NCBI RefSeq assembly: GCF_024204645.1
Contig: NZ_CP100351.1
Location: 1,240,001-1,304,000, forward strand
Length of the DNA: 64,000 bases
DNA from: Desulfomicrobium sp. ZS1
Lineage (GTDB): Bacteria > Desulfobacterota > Desulfovibrionia > Desulfovibrionales > Desulfomicrobiaceae
Direction of reading: 5' to 3'
Shown: in pieces, positions 60,375-64,000 of the stretch
Numbering within the stretch: position 1 is the stretch's first letter
Layout of the letters: each line of letters begins with the position of its first letter
The notes under the pieces: generated by a model
Databases searched by the model: none
What the model saw: only the letters and a program-made list of their open reading frames with translations
What the model was told of the DNA's origin: nothing
Translations under genes and position numbers: made by a program

Positions 60375-61392
60375 CCCATCTTAAAGCAAAGTCTCGGCGC
60401 GTTCTCAGCGCGGCCAGGGCCGCAAGCGCCGTCCTGGTCGCGCCTTCGATGGCAGCCAGGTATTCATGATCAAAGGTGTTGTCGCGCCGGTTGGCGATGG
60501 CCGGGCAGATGGCTCCGGCCCAGTGCCCGAGGCCGCCGAGAAAATGCAGCAGAAAACTCGCCTCCATCTCCATGTTCTCGATGCGCTGGCCGGGGAGGTT
60601 GGGATCGAATTCGCTGAAAACCCTGTCCAGATCCGGCGTGCTTGGCCGCAAGCGGGAGATGTCGCGGCCCTGGGAGGCGAAGAATCCGCTGTTCGAGATG
60701 GTGAGGCCTGCCTTGGCGGCAACCCCCAGGTCCCTTGCGGCTTGCGCCAGCGCACGGACCACTGCCGGTTCGGCGCGCGAGACATAGGGGTGGATTTTTC
60801 CCCGGAACCGTGAGTCCGGCCTGGTCGCTTTTTCAACCACTGCCGCCAGTTCCCGCTCCAGGCGTGCACAGGTCTGATCCGGACTGGTCGTTTCGTAGAA
60901 CAGGCCGGTGTTGTCCATGCCAACGGCGTAGGTGGTAATGATGGATGTGCCGAGCCGGGTCGATGCCTGCAAGCCTCCGGAAGTTCCGACCCGGATGACG
61001 TGCAGCCGGGGAAAGCGTGGCTTGGGCGCTCGCGTGGCGAAGTCGATCTCGCTGAGCGCAACCAGCTCGTTGGCGACGATCTCCAGGGACGGCGTGCCCA
61101 TGCCGGAGGTCGCCACTGTGGCGCGCAAGGGCGAAATGATCGTGGCCCGGCCGCCGGTTGCGCAGTATGTGCCCGTGGCTGTGACTAGACCCCGGTGTTC
61201 CTGTTCGACCTCCAGATCATGAAGAAAGGTCCGGGCGATGAATTCGGCCCGTCCAGGGTCGCCGACCAGCAGAATGTCGGGCGCGAGCTGTTCGGGTGTG
61301 ATCTGGAGATGATAGATGCGGCCCATGGCGTCAATGGGCAGGTCGGCCTCAGTGTGGACGGGGTGGGAGGGTGAATGGGGTGCGTCGCTCAT
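60349..61392 (-). CDS. Nucleoside phosphorylase (uridine phosphorylase-like)
   Basis: A 347-residue PNP/UDP-family enzyme cleaving nucleosides with phosphate. The phosphate site ILLVGDPGRAEFIA, the conserved VIRVGTSGGLQ and the substrate motif RIENMEMEASFLL are present. It is about 90 residues longer than E. coli Udp, so specificity is uncertain. Its C-terminal residues (WDGCPPVRE) are encoded by a REP-like repeat that supplies the stop. I prefer ATG 61392; a GTG at 61401 is also open. Confidence 0.85.
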   Translation of the reverse strand: MSDAPHSPSHPVHTEADLPIDAMGRIYHLQITPEQLAPDILLVGDPGRAEFIARTFLHDLEVEQEHRGLVTATGTYCATGGRATIISPLRATVATSGMGTPSLEIVANELVALSEIDFATRAPKPRFPRLHVIRVGTSGGLQASTRLGTSIITTYAVGMDNTGLFYETTSPDQTCARLERELAAVVEKATRPDSRFRGKIHPYVSRAEPAVVRALAQAARDLGVAAKAGLTISNSGFFASQGRDISRLRPSTPDLDRVFSEFDPNLPGQRIENMEMEASFLLHFLGGLGHWAGAICPAIANRRDNTFDHEYLAAIEGATRTALAALAALRTRRDFALRWDGCPPVRE

Positions 61393-61450
61393 GCCAGGCA
61401 CGTACCGGAGTTCGTTTCCGCTGGCCAGAGTGGTTTCGGCAAGGTCCGAG

Positions 61451-62200
61451 TCAGGCGGCGGGCAGGGCTTTGAAGGCCATGTTCAGGCCCATGATGAGGA
61501 TCATCAGGAAGAGTACGCGCTGAAAAGAAAGGTCCTGCAAGCGTCCGGATACCCGCATCCCGGCCCAGGCGCCAAAAGAAACCGAAGGCAGGGCGGCGAT
61601 ATAGAGCCAGAGCGTGTGCATGCTGTACAGTCCGGCCAGGGCGTGGGCCGCGACGATGAACAGGCCGCTGACGATGAAGAACGCGCCCAGGGCCGCCTTG
61701 ATCTGCTGCTGCGTGCCGCCGCGCAGCGACAGGTACACGGCCAGCGGCGGGCCGTTGAACCCGAAGGCCGTGCCGAGACCCGTGGACAGAAACCCGGCCA
61801 GCATGCCCCAAGGCGCGGCCAGCTTTCTCTTGTTGACTTGCGTGCCGCTCAGCCCCCAGATCGAATAGGCAATGAGGAGCGCGCCCAAACCGAATTTGAG
61901 TCCCGCTTCCGGGACATTCTTCAGCACTAGCACGCCGCAGACGGCTCCGGGCAACCCGCCCAGAAACAGGGCCTTGATGCCGCAGGAATCCAGATGCTCC
62001 CGGTAATTCCAGGCCATCTGGAAGTTGAGCGAGAGGACCACCAGGCCGCAGGTGGAGACGGCCAGAGGCATGTCCAGGCCCGTGGCCACGATGGGCATGG
62101 CCACCAATGCCGCGCCGAAGCCGACGATGCCGTTGACGAATCCGCCAAGGAGCCAGCCGAACATTGTGGTGAGAAAGGCGTGTGAAAAATCGATGTTCAT
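61451..62200 (-). CDS. TauE/SafE-family transporter
   Basis: A 249-residue membrane protein of the sulfite exporter TauE/SafE family, with about eight hydrophobic segments in two repeats (FVNGIVGFGAALVAMPIV and GFLSTGLGTAFGFNGPPLAVYL). Members move sulfite, sulfoacetate or other organosulfur anions; the substrate here is not determined. ATG 62200 gives a typical N-terminus; its ribosome site is weak. Confidence 0.85.
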   Translation of the reverse strand: MNIDFSHAFLTTMFGWLLGGFVNGIVGFGAALVAMPIVATGLDMPLAVSTCGLVVLSLNFQMAWNYREHLDSCGIKALFLGGLPGAVCGVLVLKNVPEAGLKFGLGALLIAYSIWGLSGTQVNKRKLAAPWGMLAGFLSTGLGTAFGFNGPPLAVYLSLRGGTQQQIKAALGAFFIVSGLFIVAAHALAGLYSMHTLWLYIAALPSVSFGAWAGMRVSGRLQDLSFQRVLFLMILIMGLNMAFKALPAA

Positions 62201-62296
62201 GTGGAAAGCTCTGCGTGGTTCGGGTGTCGGGTGTGACGACTTGTGCAATATCCCATCCGGGAGCGGGGCGGCGCTGTTCCAGGTCGCGCCTCGGGG

Positions 62297-63010
62297 CTAT
62301 CTGATATTCTCCAGATATTGCCTTTCATATCGATCCTTGAGTTCTTGGAGTTCTCCGGTCGCGATCATTTCGCGGATTGCCGCATCGACAATCGGGACCA
62401 TGTTCCGGTGTCTTGGGATGAGATAATGATACAGATCCAGTTTTTCCAATGTGCCTACAGCAACGATGTCGTCCATCTTCAGTTTTTTCAAAGCGCCGAT
62501 TCCAGCCAGGGTGTTGGTCAATGCAATGTCGGCGCGGCCCAATTTGACGAACATCATCATTGCGCAAATATCGTTCATGACCGCGATGTTCTGCATGCCT
62601 TTGGTGATATCTTCAGTATGCTGGACTCCGCGAACTATGGCTATTCTGAAATTTTTCAGGTCCTCAATCGATTTGATGACTAATTTTTTTTCTTTTAGAG
62701 CAAAAGCAGAAGTTTCGAGAGTTCCGTATGGCGTAGGTACTCTGATCAGATTCGTGTTGATTTCTCCGTAATTATATATGCGCGATGTCTCTCCATCTGC
62801 ACGCCCTGTTGTCACTTCCAGGTTTGCCCTCTTTCCTGGAAATGCAATTATATTGATGTCCATCCCTGTTTTCTTGTAAACATGTGTCAGAATATTTTCT
62901 GCGACGTCCTGTTCCGCGAGCGATTCTATTCGTACGAATGTATAATTTCCTCCAGCAAGTGCAACATTATAGCATAAAATCAACAATGCAATGGAAATTG
63001 TCATTCTCAC
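62297..63010 (-). CDS. Periplasmic amino-acid-type substrate-binding protein (SBP_bac_3-like)
   Basis: A 237-residue exported protein. The signal peptide (residues 1-19, ALLILCYNVALAGG) is followed by a type II binding-protein fold: NYTFVRIESLAEQDVAENIL, FPGKRANLEVTTGRADGE, FRIAIVRGVQHTEDITKG, and the closing REMIATGELQELKDRYERQYL helix. No permease or ATPase lies nearby, so it may be a sensory or orphan binding protein. It is paralogous to the gene at 63306 (about one third of positions alike by eye). Confidence 0.78.
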   Translation of the reverse strand: MRMTISIALLILCYNVALAGGNYTFVRIESLAEQDVAENILTHVYKKTGMDINIIAFPGKRANLEVTTGRADGETSRIYNYGEINTNLIRVPTPYGTLETSAFALKEKKLVIKSIEDLKNFRIAIVRGVQHTEDITKGMQNIAVMNDICAMMMFVKLGRADIALTNTLAGIGALKKLKMDDIVAVGTLEKLDLYHYLIPRHRNMVPIVDAAIREMIATGELQELKDRYERQYLENIR

Positions 63011-63251
63011 GCAAAGTCCTTATTCAGTGAATTGAAAGAGACCAATTTGAGTCGATTTTGAATTTTGCTATTTTTCTATCGATGAGTGGAAAATTATAAA
63101 TTGTATTTTTATGCGAGAATTTTTGTGATTTTGAATTTAGTATTTGCATTTAAAAGATTCTTATCAGTCTTATAATTGTAATTTTATATTTTCTTTAAAT
63201 ATATTGATATTTAAATTTTTTAAGTTGTAGTAATCGGGTGCTTGGCTGGCG

Positions 63252-63298
63252 CAAAAAAGGGAGGCACCTGGCTGCTCTGCCATGATGTCTCCCTTTTG
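63252..63298 (-). terminator. Terminator after the right-hand binding-protein gene
   Basis: AAAAGGGAG, a loop of about 30 bases, CTCCCTTTT, with T-rich sequence on the minus strand. The rest of 63011-63250 is very AT-rich and shows no gene. Confidence 0.6.
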
Positions 63299-63305
63299 TA
63301 TCATT

Positions 63306-64000
63306 CTACTTGTTTAGAATGTCTTCAGCGTATTGTTTCTGGAGTTTTTCGAGTTCACCAGAATCAGCCATTTCCTTTATCACTGCGTCGATCTTTGGCA
63401 CGAGGTCTTTGTTCTTTTCATTGACGTAATGGTAGAGCGGATGAACTTTGAGAGGTTTTTCCACAGGAACCACATCGTTGATTCCTGCATTCTTGAGGAT
63501 GACCATGCCGTTTTCAAGGCTGGTGAGGGCCAATTCGGCCCGGCCTGCCTGGACAAAAGGCATGAGCAAATCTTCGCTTGGCACTTCGTGCACGTTTTCA
63601 AGGCCTGCTGTGATGTCCGTGGTGTGGGCTACGCCACGGGTGATGGCAATGGAGAATTTCTTGAGTTCGTCAGGACTTGAGAGCGTGATGTTGCTGTCTT
63701 TCCGAACGAATGCCTGGGTCGTGAGCGCGGAGAGCGGCGTTGGAACGCGAATCAGCGAAGGATATTTTTCGCCGACGCTCCAGATGCGCAGAGCCTCGCC
63801 GTCTTTTTCCCCGGAGCTCGCCGCTTCCAGGGCACGGACCCCGGACATGGCTTCGACTTCGATCTCAATTCCGGCGCGTTTGTAGACTTCCTTGAGAAGG
63901 CGTTCGCCTATCTCTTGCTCCGGAAGGTTTTCAATGCGGACAAATGTGTACTTCGGAGCTGCCATGCCTATTGCCGGAACGAGCATGCACACCGCAAGAA
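63306..64000 (-). CDS. Periplasmic amino-acid-type substrate-binding protein, partial (5' end beyond window)
   Basis: At least 231 residues: the end of a signal peptide (LAVCMLVPAIGMAAP) and then KYTFVRIENLPEQEIGERLLKEVYK, GVRALEAASSGEKDGEALRI, FSIAITRGVAHTTDITAGL and a final helix DSGELEKLQKQYAEDIL. It is a paralogue of 62297-63010 in the same order, suggesting tandem duplication. The start codon lies off the right edge. No transporter partner is visible. Confidence 0.78.
   Translation of the reverse strand, partial: LAVCMLVPAIGMAAPKYTFVRIENLPEQEIGERLLKEVYKRAGIEIEVEAMSGVRALEAASSGEKDGEALRIWSVGEKYPSLIRVPTPLSALTTQAFVRKDSNITLSSPDELKKFSIAITRGVAHTTDITAGLENVHEVPSEDLLMPFVQAGRAELALTSLENGMVILKNAGINDVVPVEKPLKVHPLYHYVNEKNKDLVPKIDAVIKEMADSGELEKLQKQYAEDILNK

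Noticed and set aside
1-64000. CRISPR array, prophage genes, rRNA operon or replication origin
   Set aside because: No regularly spaced repeats, phage structural genes, rRNA sequence or DnaA-box cluster were recognised; only one intact tRNA was seen.

Overview
The window looks like a chromosome segment of a Gram-negative, anaerobic or microaerophilic deltaproteobacterium, most likely a sulfate reducer of the Desulfovibrionales type. This is inferred from the G+C-rich, strongly codon-biased genes, multihaem c-type cytochromes, several PAS-rich hybrid histidine kinases, a two-FeoA ferrous-iron operon, a short anaerobic-type ThiC and solute-binding proteins without permeases. The species cannot be proven from sequence alone. 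Most of the window is ordinary housekeeping and sensory DNA, with one small tRNA-associated island and one transposon scar.

Layout. 1-2.8 kb: an IS256-type transposase fragment joined in frame to a PIN-domain tail, a DUF89 phosphatase-like gene and a neutral zinc metallopeptidase. 3-6.5 kb: a large hybrid kinase with a CxxCH haem-binding sensor domain. 6.6-15.1 kb: a 55-residue zinc-ribbon membrane protein, glutamate synthase large subunit, an HU/IHF-like protein, cysK-cysE and an iron-ADH family protein. 15.2-17.2 kb: an octahaem HAO-family cytochrome with a NapC/NrfH-type tetrahaem quinol oxidase. 17.6-22.8 kb: K+ channel with RCK domains, J-domain protein, HAD hydrolase and FAD dehydrogenase. 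23.0-25.9 kb: ilvBN behind a valine-rich leader peptide and attenuator, then greA behind its own promoter-terminator leader. 26-29.7 kb: a second hybrid kinase translationally coupled to a SUI1/YciH factor. 29.8-35.5 kb: feoA-feoB-feoA followed without gaps by two TIGR04283/TIGR04282-type genes and an unusual phosphotransferase, with a DtxR-family regulator upstream. Matching operator-like motifs lie before the feo operon and before the regulator.

35.7-43.2 kb: an orphan Hpt protein, ampS-CYTH-uppP, a CntK-like (histidine-racemase-like) DapF homologue, a lone flgE, a DUF3047 protein, and htpX behind a yybP-ykoY (manganese) riboswitch with a terminator. 43.3-51.6 kb: an apparent long operon fabD-argS-SPOR-speB-rumA-type methylase-acyl-CoA ligase, plus rsmG. 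51.7-53.9 kb: a roughly 2 kb island between a truncated and an intact tRNA-Leu(CAA), carrying a Fic protein, a truncated HigB-type toxin and its antitoxin. 54.1-64 kb: thiC under a TPP riboswitch, a FemAB-like transferase, a complete tiny transcription unit encoding a 22-residue peptide, rnk, a NarX/NarL-like two-component pair, two small genes, a nucleoside phosphorylase, a TauE/SafE transporter and two paralogous solute-binding proteins.

Regulation stands out. Four RNA-level control elements can be read directly: the ilv attenuator, the greA leader terminator, the Mn riboswitch and the TPP riboswitch. A REP-like palindrome family (5 good copies and one degenerate copy) occupies gene-end spacers.
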